This document shows positions 17,902 through 26,125 of a stretch of 64,000 nucleotides of DNA, piece after piece. The stretch is from Bacteroides ovatus (lineage in GTDB: Bacteria > Bacteroidota > Bacteroidia > Bacteroidales > Bacteroidaceae). Under the pieces are notes generated by a model that was not told where the DNA came from, made no database searches, and worked only from the letters and a program-made list of their open reading frames with translations. Both the position numbers and the translations under genes were made by a program. Numbering within the stretch: position 1 is the stretch's first letter; the number at the start of each line of letters is the position of its first letter. The stretch is taken from positions 2,542,001 through 2,606,000 of the forward strand of contig NZ_CP012938.1 in the NCBI RefSeq assembly GCF_001314995.1, written 5' to 3'.

Positions 17902-18702
17902 TTATTTTTTGTATTTCAAGTTATATTTGATTACCATATCAAGCAAAGAGATAGAAGAATCTTCCATTTCACTTGTAAGAGCCTCAATTTTAGAAAGTAC
18001 GTAGTTGTAGAATACCTGAAGGATCAATGCTACAATCAAACCGAAGATAGTTGTAATCAAGGCTACTTTCATACCACCTGCAACAACCGTCGGAGAGATA
18101 TCACCTACCTGCTGGATTTTATCAAATGCCTGCACCATACCGATTACAGTACCCAAGAATCCGAGTGACGGAGCCATTGCGATAAACAGTGTGATCCAAG
18201 AACATCCTTTTTCAAGGTAACCTGCCTGTACACCACCATAAGATACAACTGACTTCTCAACTACGTCAATACCTTGATCGATTCTCATCAAACCTTGGTA
18301 GTAGATAGAAGCAACCGGGCCTCTGGTGTTACGAGCAATGTCTTTAGCAGCTTCAACATCACCTTTTTCCAAAGCAGCTTCGATAGATGCCATGAATTTT
18401 TTTGTGTTGATTTCAGCCAAACTCAAATAAATGATACGTTCAATACAGAAAGCCAAACCGATCACCAAAGCGATAGCTACCAAACTCATGAAAGATGCAG
18501 TACCTTCGATGAATTTAACTTTGATTTCCTTGTGAATACCACCCTCTTCTGCAGCAGGAGCAGTAGCTGTAGTAGCTTCAGCGGCAGGAGCAGCTTGTTG
18601 TTCAGTTTGTTCTGCTGCAGGAGCGTCTTGAGCCTGAGCAAGTTGAATTGAGCCAAAAGTGAAGGCCCCAATCACAGCAACAATTGCAAATAACTTTTTC
18701 AT
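17902..18702 (-). CDS. exbB: MotA/TolQ/ExbB family proton channel subunit
   Basis: This 266-aa protein starts with a signal-peptide-like segment (to about residue 24, AQAQDAPA) and an Ala/Glu/Gln-rich spacer (about 25-52). A MotA/TolQ/ExbB domain follows, with helices at about 68-90, 165-190 and 205-240 and the conserved GFLGTVIGMVQAF and PTVVAGGMKVALITT signatures. It forms the pentameric channel that uses the proton gradient to drive TonB. The cleavable N-terminal region is an elaboration often seen in Bacteroidetes ExbB. It is the first gene of a four-gene operon and starts 74 bp after tRNA-Ser on the same strand, with no visible terminator between. Confidence 0.93.
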   Translation of the reverse strand: MKKLFAIVAVIGAFTFGSIQLAQAQDAPAAEQTEQQAAPAAEATTATAPAAEEGGIHKEIKVKFIEGTASFMSLVAIALVIGLAFCIERIIYLSLAEINTKKFMASIEAALEKGDVEAAKDIARNTRGPVASIYYQGLMRIDQGIDVVEKSVVSYGGVQAGYLEKGCSWITLFIAMAPSLGFLGTVIGMVQAFDKIQQVGDISPTVVAGGMKVALITTIFGLIVALILQVFYNYVLSKIEALTSEMEDSSISLLDMVIKYNLKYKK

Positions 18703-18776
18703 TGTGTGTCTAATTTTTAAGATTAATTAATTGATTATTATTATTGTATTTACTTCTCATCTCTCTTTCATTTCTG

Positions 18777-18864
18777 CGGAGAGACGGGGATTCGAACCCC
18801 GGATACGCTTTTGGCGTATACACGCTTTCCAGGCGTGCCTCTTCAACCACTCGAGCATCTCTCC
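18777..18864 (-). tRNA. tRNA-Ser (anticodon GGA)
   Basis: Read on the minus strand, GGAGAGA pairs with TCTCTCC as the acceptor stem, with discriminator G. The D-loop contains GAGTGGTTGAAG, the anticodon stem CACGC/GCGTG holds loop CTGGAAA (anticodon GGA, reading UCC/UCU), and a long class II variable arm (TACGCcaaaaGCGTA) precedes the T-arm CCGGGGTTCGAATCCCCG. Length is 88 nt and CCA is not encoded. All features match serine tRNA. Confidence 0.96.
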
Positions 18865-18890
18865 CTCTGTGTTTTCAGCATTTTCAGCTA

Positions 18891-18898
18891 CAAATGTA
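18891..18898 (-). promoter_or_regulatory. -7 promoter element of tRNA-Ser
   Basis: TACATTTG matches the Bacteroides -7 consensus and lies 26 bp before the tRNA 5' end. A TTG triplet lies 16 bp upstream of it, a little close for a -33 box. This promoter could also feed the exb operon by read-through. Confidence 0.5.
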
Positions 18899-18984
18899 TT
18901 CTTTTTTTTCTTTTCAAGAAGCATTCTCCCCCTTTTATCTTGAATAAATACTGCAAATTAATATAATTTAAAACCTTTCGAACC

Positions 18985-19761
18985 TTATTTGCGGATTCCG
19001 AACACTTTTAACGCATTCACAGAAGTGACCTGTGCCACATACTCCGGATCCATCTGATAAATATCCGCCACCTTCATGAGTGTGTCTCTCACATTGGCAC
19101 TTTCATTCCTCTTTCCCCGGTTCGGCACAGGAGCCAAATAGGGAGAATCGGTTTCAAGCACAATGCGCTCTAAAGGAACAGTCGTCAATGCCTCCGGCAA
19201 AGTCGATTTCTTGAAAGTTACAACTCCATTGATACCTAACATAAATCCTTCAAATTCCAACAATTTCGCCGCTTCTTCCGATGTCCCAGTAAAACTATGA
19301 AAAATGCCGGTTAATGGGGTATTTTTATAGGGTTCCATTACCTTATATATATATTCAAACGCTTCTCTTGAATGGATTACAATGGGAAGACCATATTCCA
19401 GCGCCCATTCTATTTGCTTTTCAAAAACCAAGATTTGCTCTTTCAGAAAAGTCTTGTCCCAATAAAGATCAAGACCTATTTCTCCGATAGCCACAAACTC
19501 ACGGGAAGTCGACAAGTATTTGTGAACAATCGCTAATTCCTGTTCATACGATTCATTGACAGAAGTAGGGTGCAGTCCGATCATCGGATAGCAAAATCCC
19601 GGATAATCCCTACAAACCGACAACATAGCATCAATGGTCGTACTGTCTATATTGGGCATAAAAATATAGGAAACTCCCGCTTTCTGCGCACGTTCCATCA
19701 CCAAAGGCAGGTCTTCGGTAAATTCTTCTACAAAAAGATGAGAATGAGTATCGATCAACAT
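18985..19761 (-). CDS. TatD family metal-dependent hydrolase (DNase)
   Basis: This 258-aa TIM-barrel hydrolase starts MLIDTHSHLF, the N-terminal HxH metal motif of TatD enzymes. Further family motifs are AIGEIGLDLYWD (about 90-101), PIVIHSREA and GIFHSFTG with metal-binding His, and the C-terminal VLETDSPYLAP with the metal-binding Asp. TatD proteins are 3'-5' exonucleases acting on DNA in the cytoplasm. I chose ATG 19761 over the in-frame start at 19830 because the family begins directly with this motif. The ATG overlaps the end of the upstream gene by 7 bp, suggesting translational coupling. Confidence 0.92.
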   Translation of the reverse strand: MLIDTHSHLFVEEFTEDLPLVMERAQKAGVSYIFMPNIDSTTIDAMLSVCRDYPGFCYPMIGLHPTSVNESYEQELAIVHKYLSTSREFVAIGEIGLDLYWDKTFLKEQILVFEKQIEWALEYGLPIVIHSREAFEYIYKVMEPYKNTPLTGIFHSFTGTSEEAAKLLEFEGFMLGINGVVTFKKSTLPEALTTVPLERIVLETDSPYLAPVPNRGKRNESANVRDTLMKVADIYQMDPEYVAQVTSVNALKVFGIRK

Positions 19762-20471
19762 GATATTTCTTTTTCTTCTTTTATTTTTTCGCTGGAGCGA
19801 TAATAATATATCAGTCCATAGTCGCGGCATTTTTCTAATCGGGTATCATTGGGAGTGACATCCTGGTATTTGGCTTCTACCTGATTCCAGATATCCAGAA
19901 TCAATTCATCGGCACGGTCACGCATAGACGCCAGTTCATCAAGACTACGATTGGTTAATGCCTGATAGTTCTTCTGCCGTTCATAGCTTTCCAGAAAAAT
20001 ATCATAATGCACTTTTACGCGTGCAATAGTCGGATTATAAATAGGTATGCCACCTTGAGTGGTCCTTAATTGTTCGCCTTCGATTATTTTCTTCCCCCAC
20101 TCTACCAGAGAGGCTTCACTCAACAGGTCCGGTACGGTATTGGAAGCAGGCAAGCCATATAACTCTTTATGTGCCACCTTGATTTCATCACGAAGCACTG
20201 CCAAATTGAGCACCTGAATAAAATGAGAGATATACAGCCGGGCAGTCTTCACATTCATCTGGTGTTTACGGCTGGCACGCGACTGATTATCGTAGCACTG
20301 GGTATAATAAATTTGCGCTGCCTCAAACCGATGCAAAAAGTTACGCGCTTCAAATAATGTCTTCAATGTAATAGCCAAGTCACGCACATTATACATCTCT
20401 CCCTTTTCGACAGCCGCTTTCAGCGCCCGAACTCTTGCTTGATCAGTATTTGGTAGTCGTCTATAAGGCAT
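19755..20471 (-). CDS. Conserved hypothetical protein between ispA-like gene and tatD
   Basis: This 238-aa soluble protein is mostly alpha-helical and rich in Arg, Glu and Ala, with no signal peptide or membrane helix. The N-terminal half (DQARVRALKAAVEKGE, then LKTLFEARNFLHRFEAAQ) and a Lys/Arg-rich stretch RASRKHQMNVKTARLYISHF suggest possible nucleic-acid contact, but I recognise no family. It starts 15 bp after the polyprenyl synthase gene and overlaps tatD by 7 bp, so the three form an operon. Confidence 0.7.
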   Translation of the reverse strand: MPYRRLPNTDQARVRALKAAVEKGEMYNVRDLAITLKTLFEARNFLHRFEAAQIYYTQCYDNQSRASRKHQMNVKTARLYISHFIQVLNLAVLRDEIKVAHKELYGLPASNTVPDLLSEASLVEWGKKIIEGEQLRTTQGGIPIYNPTIARVKVHYDIFLESYERQKNYQALTNRSLDELASMRDRADELILDIWNQVEAKYQDVTPNDTRLEKCRDYGLIYYYRSSEKIKEEKEISC

Positions 20472-20486
20472 ATCTCCGATACTTAA

Positions 20487-21461
20487 CTACATTTCACGAT
20501 ACATTAATAATTTCACCAGATTCTTCAGTTCTTTTTTTCTGTCTTCCGCAACAGCTACCGCTGCCAGACTTTCCATAGCGAACGTATAATATTCACGCAT
20601 TTTGCTTTCACAAATATTGCGGATATTCAACTGATTATAGATTTCAGTTACCGCTTCGATTTTTTCAGAAGGTTGAAAAGCCTCCGCATTCAACCAACGA
20701 TTCAATTCAGCATGCTGCTTTTCATCCGCACGGTTCAGTGCTTTGATAAGCATATATGTTTTTTTATTGCAGAGGATGTCTCCACCTATCTTCTTCCCGA
20801 ACACTTCCGGATCACCATATACATCCAACAAATCATCCTGTAACTGGAATGCTACTCCAATATGCATTCCAAAATTATATAGATTTTCTGCATCTTCAGC
20901 AGTCGCTCCTGCCAGAATTGCACCTATTTTAAGACTACCCGCAAGCAACACGGCTGTTTTCAAACGAATCATTTCAATGTATTCGTCTTCTGTAACGTCA
21001 CAGCGAGATTCAAATTCCATATCCAGTTGCTGTCCTTCACAGATTTCGAGTGTAGTCAAACTGAATAAATCCATCACTTCTTTCAGGTGTTCCGGTGGAC
21101 AACCCGTCATATACCGAAATGCCAGAATCAACATAGCATCTCCCGAAAGTACAGCAGTATTATCATTCCAGACCTTGTGCACGGTAGGTTTCCCTCTGCG
21201 CACATCCGAACGATCCATCAAATCATCATGCAACAAGGTGTGATTGTGGTAAACTTCAATCGCAGTGGCAGGATCGTATATAGACGCAACATCCTCCCGA
21301 TACAAGTTATATCCCATCAACATTAATACAGGACGTATCCGCTTCCCACCCAGAGAAAGGATATATTCAATCGGTTCATAAAGTCCTTTCGGCGTCCGGG
21401 TAAACTGGATTTCAGAAATATGATTATTTATCTTATCGAGTAATTGAGAAGCTGTAAACAT
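20487..21461 (-). CDS. Polyprenyl (farnesyl/octaprenyl-type) diphosphate synthase
   Basis: This 324-aa trans-isoprenyl diphosphate synthase has GGKRIRPVLMLMGYNL (about 37-52), the first Asp-rich motif LLHDDLMDRSDVRRGKPT (about 76-93, DDxxD) and the second QLQDDLLDVYGD (DDxxD). Both bind magnesium and the allylic diphosphate. It condenses isopentenyl diphosphate with an allylic diphosphate to make quinone or glycan-lipid precursors. Chain length cannot be decided by eye. I chose ATG 21461 because the longer frame to 21515 runs back through the tonB terminator. ispH, another isoprenoid gene, lies about 1.7 kb away on the other strand. Confidence 0.9.
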   Translation of the reverse strand: MFTASQLLDKINNHISEIQFTRTPKGLYEPIEYILSLGGKRIRPVLMLMGYNLYREDVASIYDPATAIEVYHNHTLLHDDLMDRSDVRRGKPTVHKVWNDNTAVLSGDAMLILAFRYMTGCPPEHLKEVMDLFSLTTLEICEGQQLDMEFESRCDVTEDEYIEMIRLKTAVLLAGSLKIGAILAGATAEDAENLYNFGMHIGVAFQLQDDLLDVYGDPEVFGKKIGGDILCNKKTYMLIKALNRADEKQHAELNRWLNAEAFQPSEKIEAVTEIYNQLNIRNICESKMREYYTFAMESLAAVAVAEDRKKELKNLVKLLMYREM

Positions 21462-21479
21462 GATGAATAAAAAAATTAA

Positions 21480-21510
21480 TGAATAAAAAGAGGCTGCCGA
21501 AAGCAGCCTC
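21480..21510 (-). terminator. Terminator of tonB
   Basis: GAGGCTGC and GCAGCCTC form a perfect 8-bp GC-rich stem with a 5-nt loop, followed on the minus strand by TTTTTATTC. It lies 20 bp after the tonB stop and just before the polyprenyl synthase start. Confidence 0.9.
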
Positions 21511-21530
21511 TCCATTTATAGTGTTACAAA

Positions 21531-22214
21531 TTACTGCAATCTAAACATCACAGGAACTGTAAATTTAACACGTACCGGTTTTCCGCGCTGCATACCTGGT
21601 TTCCACTTCGGCATGGTATTAATCACACGGAGGGCTTCTTTATCCAGATACGGGTCGACGCTACGTACAACCTTCGCATCTACGATACTACCGTCTCTGT
21701 TAACAACGAACTGTACGATAACACGTCCTTGAGTTCCGTTTTCCTGTGCGATAGTCGGATATTTAATATTTTTTGCCAGATACTGCATCAAAGCTGCTTG
21801 TCCGCCCGGGAAGTCCGGCATATTTTCTACAACCTCGAAAATAGTCTGTTCTTCCGGTTCTTCTTCAACCACTTGTACAGGCACATATTTTACTTCTACA
21901 CGAGCTTGATTATCTTCATTGATAATAGTTGTTGTTTCCTCAATATCAGCTTTATCATCCACAATCTCCAGCAATTCTGCTACCTTTGGAGCTTCAGGTG
22001 GTGGTGGAGCTGCTTGTTCAGGGGTTTCGGTAATAGGAATAATTTCCTCTTCAAACACGACATCGGCTACTGCCTGGCTTGTATCTATCTTCACGTCACG
22101 CTGGGTCCATTCGAACGCCACGAACATGAAAGCTAGAACTACCACGTAACCAACGAGCAACCATGTAGACTTCTTGCCTTCCAGGTCTGCCTTGGGTGAT
22201 TTTTTAACTTCCAT
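21531..22214 (-). CDS. tonB: Energy transducer TonB
   Basis: This 227-aa protein has a cytoplasmic Lys-rich start, one membrane anchor (about residues 17-35, WLLVGYVVVLAFMFVAF), a Pro/Glu-rich periplasmic spacer (ETPEQAAPPPPEAP about 63-76 and the VEEEPEEQ segment) and a C-terminal TonB domain. That domain is about residues 140-227, starting MPDFPGGQAALMQYLAKNIKYP and ending PVRVKFTVPVMFRLQ. It carries energy from ExbB-ExbD to outer-membrane receptors such as the SusC and XusA types in this window. ATG 22214 is preferred over the longer frame to 22493, because the extra residues are not TonB-like and overlap the promoter. Confidence 0.93.
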   Translation of the reverse strand: MEVKKSPKADLEGKKSTWLLVGYVVVLAFMFVAFEWTQRDVKIDTSQAVADVVFEEEIIPITETPEQAAPPPPEAPKVAELLEIVDDKADIEETTTIINEDNQARVEVKYVPVQVVEEEPEEQTIFEVVENMPDFPGGQAALMQYLAKNIKYPTIAQENGTQGRVIVQFVVNRDGSIVDAKVVRSVDPYLDKEALRVINTMPKWKPGMQRGKPVRVKFTVPVMFRLQ

Positions 22215-22266
22215 AAATTTATTAATATAATGATTAAAAAAAAGTGTCCTTTCATGTGTCTCCGGG

Positions 22267-22274
22267 CAAATATA
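22267..22274 (-). promoter_or_regulatory. -7 promoter element of tonB
   Basis: TATATTTG matches TAnnTTTG and lies 52 bp before the tonB ATG. No clear -33 TTTG was found. It also argues against the upstream in-frame start at 22493. Confidence 0.45.
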
Positions 22275-22399
22275 GTACATTTTCATGTATTCGTTCCCCT
22301 CTTTGCCTCTTTTTATCCGGCTTTTTAACTTTTTTAATTCTTTCGTACTTGTCTTGCTCCTTTTAACGGCAAACTTATGGTTGATTTTCAAATTTACCG

Positions 22400-22407
22400 T
22401 ATCTTTG
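22400..22407 (+). promoter_or_regulatory. -7 promoter element of cmk-ispH
   Basis: TATCTTTG matches TAnnTTTG, 24 bp before the cmk ATG. A TTG triplet lies 16 bp upstream. It supports the start at 22432 rather than 22285. Confidence 0.5.
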
Positions 22408-22431
22408 GCGAACAAATCAGATGAACTGAAT

Positions 22432-23118
22432 ATGAAAAAGATAACAATTGCAATCGATGGTTTTTCCTCTTGTGGAAAAAGTACAATGGCCAAAGATCTT
22501 GCCCGCGAAGTGGGTTACATTTACATTGACAGTGGAGCCATGTATCGTGCGGTCACTTTATATAGTATAGAGAACGGGATTTTCAACGGAGACGTGATCG
22601 ATACGGAGAAACTGAAAAAAGAAATCAAGAACATTCGTATATCTTTCCAGCTGAATAAGGAAACCGGACGTCCCGACACGTATCTGAACGGCGTGAATGT
22701 GGAGAATAAAATCCGTTCAATGGAGGTTTCTTCCAAAGTGAGCCCTATCAGTACGCTTGACTTCGTACGTGAAGAAATGGTGGCGCAGCAACAAGCAATG
22801 GGAAAGGAAAAGGGCATCGTCATGGATGGCCGGGATATAGGAACTACCGTTTTCCCGGATGCGGAACTGAAAATATTTGTAACCGCCACTCCCGAAATCC
22901 GTGCTCAACGCCGTTATGACGAGCTGAAAGCAAAAGGACAGGAAGCCAGCTTCGACGAAATTCTGGAAAACGTGAAACAACGGGATTATATCGACCAGAA
23001 CCGGGAAGTAAGTCCACTTCGCAAAGCTGAAGATGCTCTGCTTCTGGATAACACCCACTTATCGATTGAAGAGCAAAAGGAATGGCTTTTCGGACAATTT
23101 AATAAGGTAAGTAAATAA
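22432..23118 (+). CDS. cmk: Cytidylate kinase
   Basis: This 228-aa P-loop kinase phosphorylates CMP and dCMP with ATP. It starts [21 protein letters not shown], containing the Walker A Gxxxx[18 protein letters not shown] (about 33-46) binds the nucleotide base, [23 protein letters not shown] is the family core with the catalytic Asp-Arg pair, and RRYDE...[14 protein letters not shown] is the LID region. The length is typical. ATG 22432 is chosen because the family starts here and a -7 promoter box lies just upstream. It is followed 8 bp later by ispH, so the two are co-transcribed. Confidence 0.95.
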   Translation: MKKITIAIDGFSSCGKSTMAKDLAREVGYIYIDSGAMYRAVTLYSIENGIFNGDVIDTEKLKKEIKNIRISFQLNKETGRPDTYLNGVNVENKIRSMEVSSKVSPISTLDFVREEMVAQQQAMGKEKGIVMDGRDIGTTVFPDAELKIFVTATPEIRAQRRYDELKAKGQEASFDEILENVKQRDYIDQNREVSPLRKAEDALLLDNTHLSIEEQKEWLFGQFNKVSK

Positions 23119-23126
23119 TTTGCTTT

Positions 23127-23996
23127 ATGATCAAGGTAGAGATAGACGAAGATTCCGGCTTCTGCTTTGGTGTGGTGACAGCCATTCATAAGGCAGAAGA
23201 GGAGTTGGCAAAGGGAGAGACTCTCTATTGTCTCGGAGATATTGTACACAATAGCCGGGAAGTGGAAAGGCTTAAAACGATGGGATTAATCACGATCAAC
23301 CGGGAAGAATTCAAACAACTGAAGAATGCCAAAGTATTGCTTCGCGCACACGGAGAGCCACCGGAAACTTACATGATTGCCCGTGAAAATAATATAGAAA
23401 TTATCGATGCGACCTGTCCGGTAGTATTACGTTTGCAAAAACGTATCAGACAAGGGTATCTGGCAGACAGTGACAAAGAAAAACAAATTGTCATATACGG
23501 CAAAAGCGGTCATGCTGAAGTGCTGGGATTGGTGGGTCAAACAGATGGAAAAGCAATTGTCATCGAAAAGGCAGAAGAAGCCAAAAAGTTGGATTTAAAT
23601 AAAAGTATCCGCCTTTTCTCACAGACAACCAAGTCACTGGACGAATTTCAGGAAATCGTAGAATACTTCAAACAACATATTTCACCGGAGGCAACTTTCG
23701 AATATTATGATACGATCTGCCGTCAGGTTGCCAACCGTATGCCTAAGCTCCGGGAGTTTGCGGCTACACACGATTTGATCTTCTTCGTCAGCGGCAAAAA
23801 GAGTTCGAACGGAAAAATGCTGTTTGAAGAATGTTTGAAGGTGAACGCTAATTCGCATTTGATAGATAACGAGAAAGAAATCGATCCTTCTCTTCTTCAA
23901 AACGTAAAATCGATTGGTGTATGTGGGGCGACTTCTACTCCGAAATGGTTGATGGAGAAGATTTACAATCACATTCGGACGCTTATCAAAGAATAA
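23127..23996 (+). CDS. ispH: 4-hydroxy-3-methylbut-2-enyl diphosphate reductase
   Basis: This 289-aa IspH (LytB) catalyses the last step of the methylerythritol phosphate pathway, giving IPP and DMAPP. The three Fe-S ligand cysteines are in SGFCFGVV (Cys 13), DATCPVV (about 93) and DTICRQVANR (about 190). The substrate-binding His and Glu lie in LGDIVHNSREVERL and RAHGEPPE, and KKSSNGK and the C-terminal GATSTPKWL complete the signature. A Cys occupies a usually non-Cys position in SIGVCGATSTP. It lies 8 bp after cmk; linkage of these two genes is common in Bacteroides. Confidence 0.96.
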   Translation: MIKVEIDEDSGFCFGVVTAIHKAEEELAKGETLYCLGDIVHNSREVERLKTMGLITINREEFKQLKNAKVLLRAHGEPPETYMIARENNIEIIDATCPVVLRLQKRIRQGYLADSDKEKQIVIYGKSGHAEVLGLVGQTDGKAIVIEKAEEAKKLDLNKSIRLFSQTTKSLDEFQEIVEYFKQHISPEATFEYYDTICRQVANRMPKLREFAATHDLIFFVSGKKSSNGKMLFEECLKVNANSHLIDNEKEIDPSLLQNVKSIGVCGATSTPKWLMEKIYNHIRTLIKE

Positions 23997-24156
23997 TTGC
24001 TTTATTCATATAAAGAATAATAGCAAAGCAACATAAGAAAAAACGGCAAAGTAACACGAATGAATAAAAGAAAGCAAGAAAGGGCAATTTGAACATTTTT
24101 AATGTTTTCTTCATACGAAAAAAAACTTCATAACCACTGCTTTCAACTTTTTATTG

Positions 24157-24164
24157 TACATTTG
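24157..24164 (+). promoter_or_regulatory. -7 promoter element of pfkA
   Basis: TACATTTG matches the -7 consensus, 35 bp before the chosen ATG. An imperfect hairpin (GAACATT/AATGTTTTC, 24091-24109) upstream may be a weak terminator for cmk-ispH. Confidence 0.5.
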
Positions 24165-24199
24165 CCGCGTCAAACTAATTAATGAGAGATTGTTATATG

Positions 24200-25177
24200 G
24201 GAACAGTTAAGTGTATCGGAATTTTGACCTCCGGAGGTGATGCTCCGGGAATGAACGCTGCTATACGTGCAGTGACACGTGCAGCTATCTACAATGGATT
24301 GCAAGTCAAAGGTATATACAGAGGCTATAAAGGTCTGGTCACGGGTGAAATCAAGGAATTTAAGAGTCAGAATGTGAGTAATATCATCCAGTTGGGTGGT
24401 ACTATCCTGAAAACAGCCCGTTGTAAAGAGTTCACGACTCCGGAAGGTCGCCAGTTGGCTTATGATAATATGAAAAAAGAAGGCATTGATGCCTTGGTTA
24501 TCATTGGTGGAGACGGTTCACTGACAGGTGCACGCATCTTTGCACAGGAATTTGATGTTCCATGTATCGGACTGCCGGGAACTATTGATAATGACCTTTA
24601 CGGTACAGATACTACCATCGGATATGACACTGCATTAAATACGATATTGGACGCTGTGGATAAGATTCGCGACACGGCCACTTCACACGAACGTTTGTTC
24701 TTTGTAGAAGTGATGGGACGTGATGCCGGTTTCCTTGCACTGAACGGAGCAATCGCTTCGGGAGCGGAAGCTGCTATTATTCCGGAATTCAGTACGGAAG
24801 TCGACCAACTGGAAGAGTTTATCAAGAACGGATTCCGTAAATCAAAAAACAGTAGTATTGTATTGGTAGCCGAAAGCGAACTGACCGGAGGAGCCATGCA
24901 TTATGCCGAACGTGTGAAAAACGAATACCCGCAATACGATGTACGTGTGACGATCTTAGGTCACTTGCAACGTGGTGGTAGCCCGACTGCCCACGACCGT
25001 ATCCTGGCAAGCCGCCTCGGTGCTGCTGCTATCGATGCTATTATGGAAGATCAACGTAACGTAATGATCGGAATCGAACATGATGAAATCGTTTACGTAC
25101 CGTTCAGCAAGGCTATTAAGAATGACAAACCAATCAAGAGAGATCTTGTCACTGTATTGAAAGAGCTTTCAATCTAA
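24200..25177 (+). CDS. pfkA: 6-phosphofructokinase, ATP-type
   Basis: This 325-aa protein converts fructose 6-phosphate to fructose 1,6-bisphosphate in glycolysis. Motifs are [19 protein letters not shown] (about 8-26, ATP site), [15 protein letters not shown] (about 100-114; GGDGS is typical of the ATP-dependent enzyme rather than the PPi form), [20 protein letters not shown] (catalytic Asp in TIDND), [12 protein letters not shown] (substrate) and [18 protein letters not shown] 24200 is chosen over 24182 since the conserved N-terminus starts there. Its probable terminator is interrupted by an IS66 copy 67 bp after the stop codon. Confidence 0.95.
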   Translation, partial: GTVKCIGILTSGGDAPGMNAAIRAVTRAAIYNGLQVKGIYRGYKGLVTGEIKEFKSQNVSNIIQLGGTILKTARCKEFTTPEGRQLAYDNMKKEGIDALVIIGGDGSLTGARIFAQEFDVPCIGLPGTIDNDLYGTDTTIGYDTALNTILDAVDKIRDTATSHERLFFVEVMGRDAGFLALNGAIASGAEAAIIPEFSTEVDQLEEFIKNGFRKSKNSSIVLVAESELTGGAMHYAERVKNEYPQYDVRVTILGHLQRGGSPTAHDRILASRLGAAAIDAIMEDQRNVMIGIEHDEIVYVPFSKAIKNDKPIKRDLVTVLKELSI

Positions 25178-25235
25178 TCTTTTTATTTTTAGGAGTTCAG
25201 CTTATATCAGTATATAATATAAGATAAAGAGCGGT

Positions 25236-25244
25236 GGATGAACG
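25236..25244. repeat. Target-site duplication of IS66 copy 1, left
   Basis: GGATGAACG abuts the left end of the element and is repeated exactly at 27992-28000 after the right end. Confidence 0.9.
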
Positions 25245-25316
25245 GTAACCATTCTATTTTCCGCCTTGACATAAGTTGTTAGCCGCCATATCTTTGCGCC
25301 GTAACCTTTAACAAGA

Positions 25317-25691
25317 ATGATTATGGCAAAAGAAAAAGTAAACTATCAGGAGGTATATGACCTCTACCAGTTATGCAGCGAGACCAAAGATCTTCGAGAG
25401 TTCTGTGCTGATTATGGTGTAAATTACGACAAGTTCATGAACTGGCAGCGTCACCAGTTGTGGAGTGAGAAGTTAGGCAAGACAGTCCAGGTTGAGCAGC
25501 CCAAGGTTGCCAAAGTCCAGATAACCGGGAAACCATGCAATAGTCCAACTGTGAAGTTGGACGTGAAACATCCTGAAGGTGAACCACCAATAAAATGGAT
25601 CAAGTTACAGCTGGCGTCTGGCGCAACACTGTTCCTGAGAAACACCACCGTTCTTGATTTGAGCCTGTTGCTTAATAAAATGATAGGATGA
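25317..25691 (+). CDS. tnpA: IS66-type accessory protein TnpA, copy 1
   Basis: This 124-aa protein starts MIMAKEKVNYQEVYDLYQLC and has a helix-turn-helix-like N-terminus (REFCADYGVNYDKFMNWQRHQ, about 25-45), as in the first ORF of IS66 elements, which is needed for transposition with TnpB and TnpC. The C-terminal part (IKWIKLQLASGATLFLRNT) is a beta-rich segment shared with related IS66 ORF1 proteins. An alternative start is Met3. It ends one base before tnpB starts. The identical protein is encoded at 35446-35820 on the other strand. Confidence 0.88.
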   Translation: MIMAKEKVNYQEVYDLYQLCSETKDLREFCADYGVNYDKFMNWQRHQLWSEKLGKTVQVEQPKVAKVQITGKPCNSPTVKLDVKHPEGEPPIKWIKLQLASGATLFLRNTTVLDLSLLLNKMIG

Positions 25692-25692
25692 T

Positions 25693-26037
25693 ATGCTTGG
25701 ACTGAGTGCTAACCTTAACTATTACCTGTTTAACGGTAATGTTGATTTGCGGAAAGGCATTTTCCGTCTGTGTGAGAGTATAAGGGAAGAAATGTCCCTT
25801 GACCCGAGCGATGCGTCCAATGTATATATGTTCATGTCCCGGAACCGAAAGGTTGTGAAGATACTTCATTACGAACGCGGTTTTTATGTGCTTTACGAAA
25901 AACGTCCTGTTATGGGCAAATTCAAGAAACCTGTATTTGATGAAGTCTCCAGGTGCTACCGGATACAGTGGTCGGACATGGCTTATCTTACGGAAAGCAT
26001 TGTAGTTGACAAGATGTACGTTAGTCCGAAAGGCTAA
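25693..26037 (+). CDS. tnpB: IS66 family insertion sequence element accessory protein TnpB, copy 1
   Basis: This 114-aa protein belongs to the IS66 Orf2 (TnpB) family, seen in YYLFNGNVDLRKGIFRLCESIREEM (about 10-34), VYMFMSRNRKVVKILHYERGFYVLYEKR (about 44-71) and the C-terminal MYVSPKG. TnpB is required for IS66 transposition, but its exact activity is not known. The start is one base after the tnpA stop, so translation is probably coupled. The identical protein is encoded at 35100-35444. Confidence 0.93.
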   Translation: MLGLSANLNYYLFNGNVDLRKGIFRLCESIREEMSLDPSDASNVYMFMSRNRKVVKILHYERGFYVLYEKRPVMGKFKKPVFDEVSRCYRIQWSDMAYLTESIVVDKMYVSPKG

Positions 26038-26125
26038 TATTAACATACTGATTATCAACAGGATAGTATAAAAAATAAACGGTAAAAAGTTTGCGTAAGT
26101 GCCTGATTTTTCGTACCTTTATATC

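Noticed and set aside
18731..18947. Small open frames over the tRNA-Ser region
   Set aside because: They are translations of the tRNA complement and its flank.
24091..24115. Strong terminator after ispH
   Set aside because: The GAACATT/AATGTTTTC stem is only about 7 bp and AT-rich, so support is weak and it is mentioned only with the pfkA promoter.
25178..25244. pfkA and IS66 tnpA as one designed operon
   Set aside because: The IS boundary and target duplication show that the adjacency is due to insertion.
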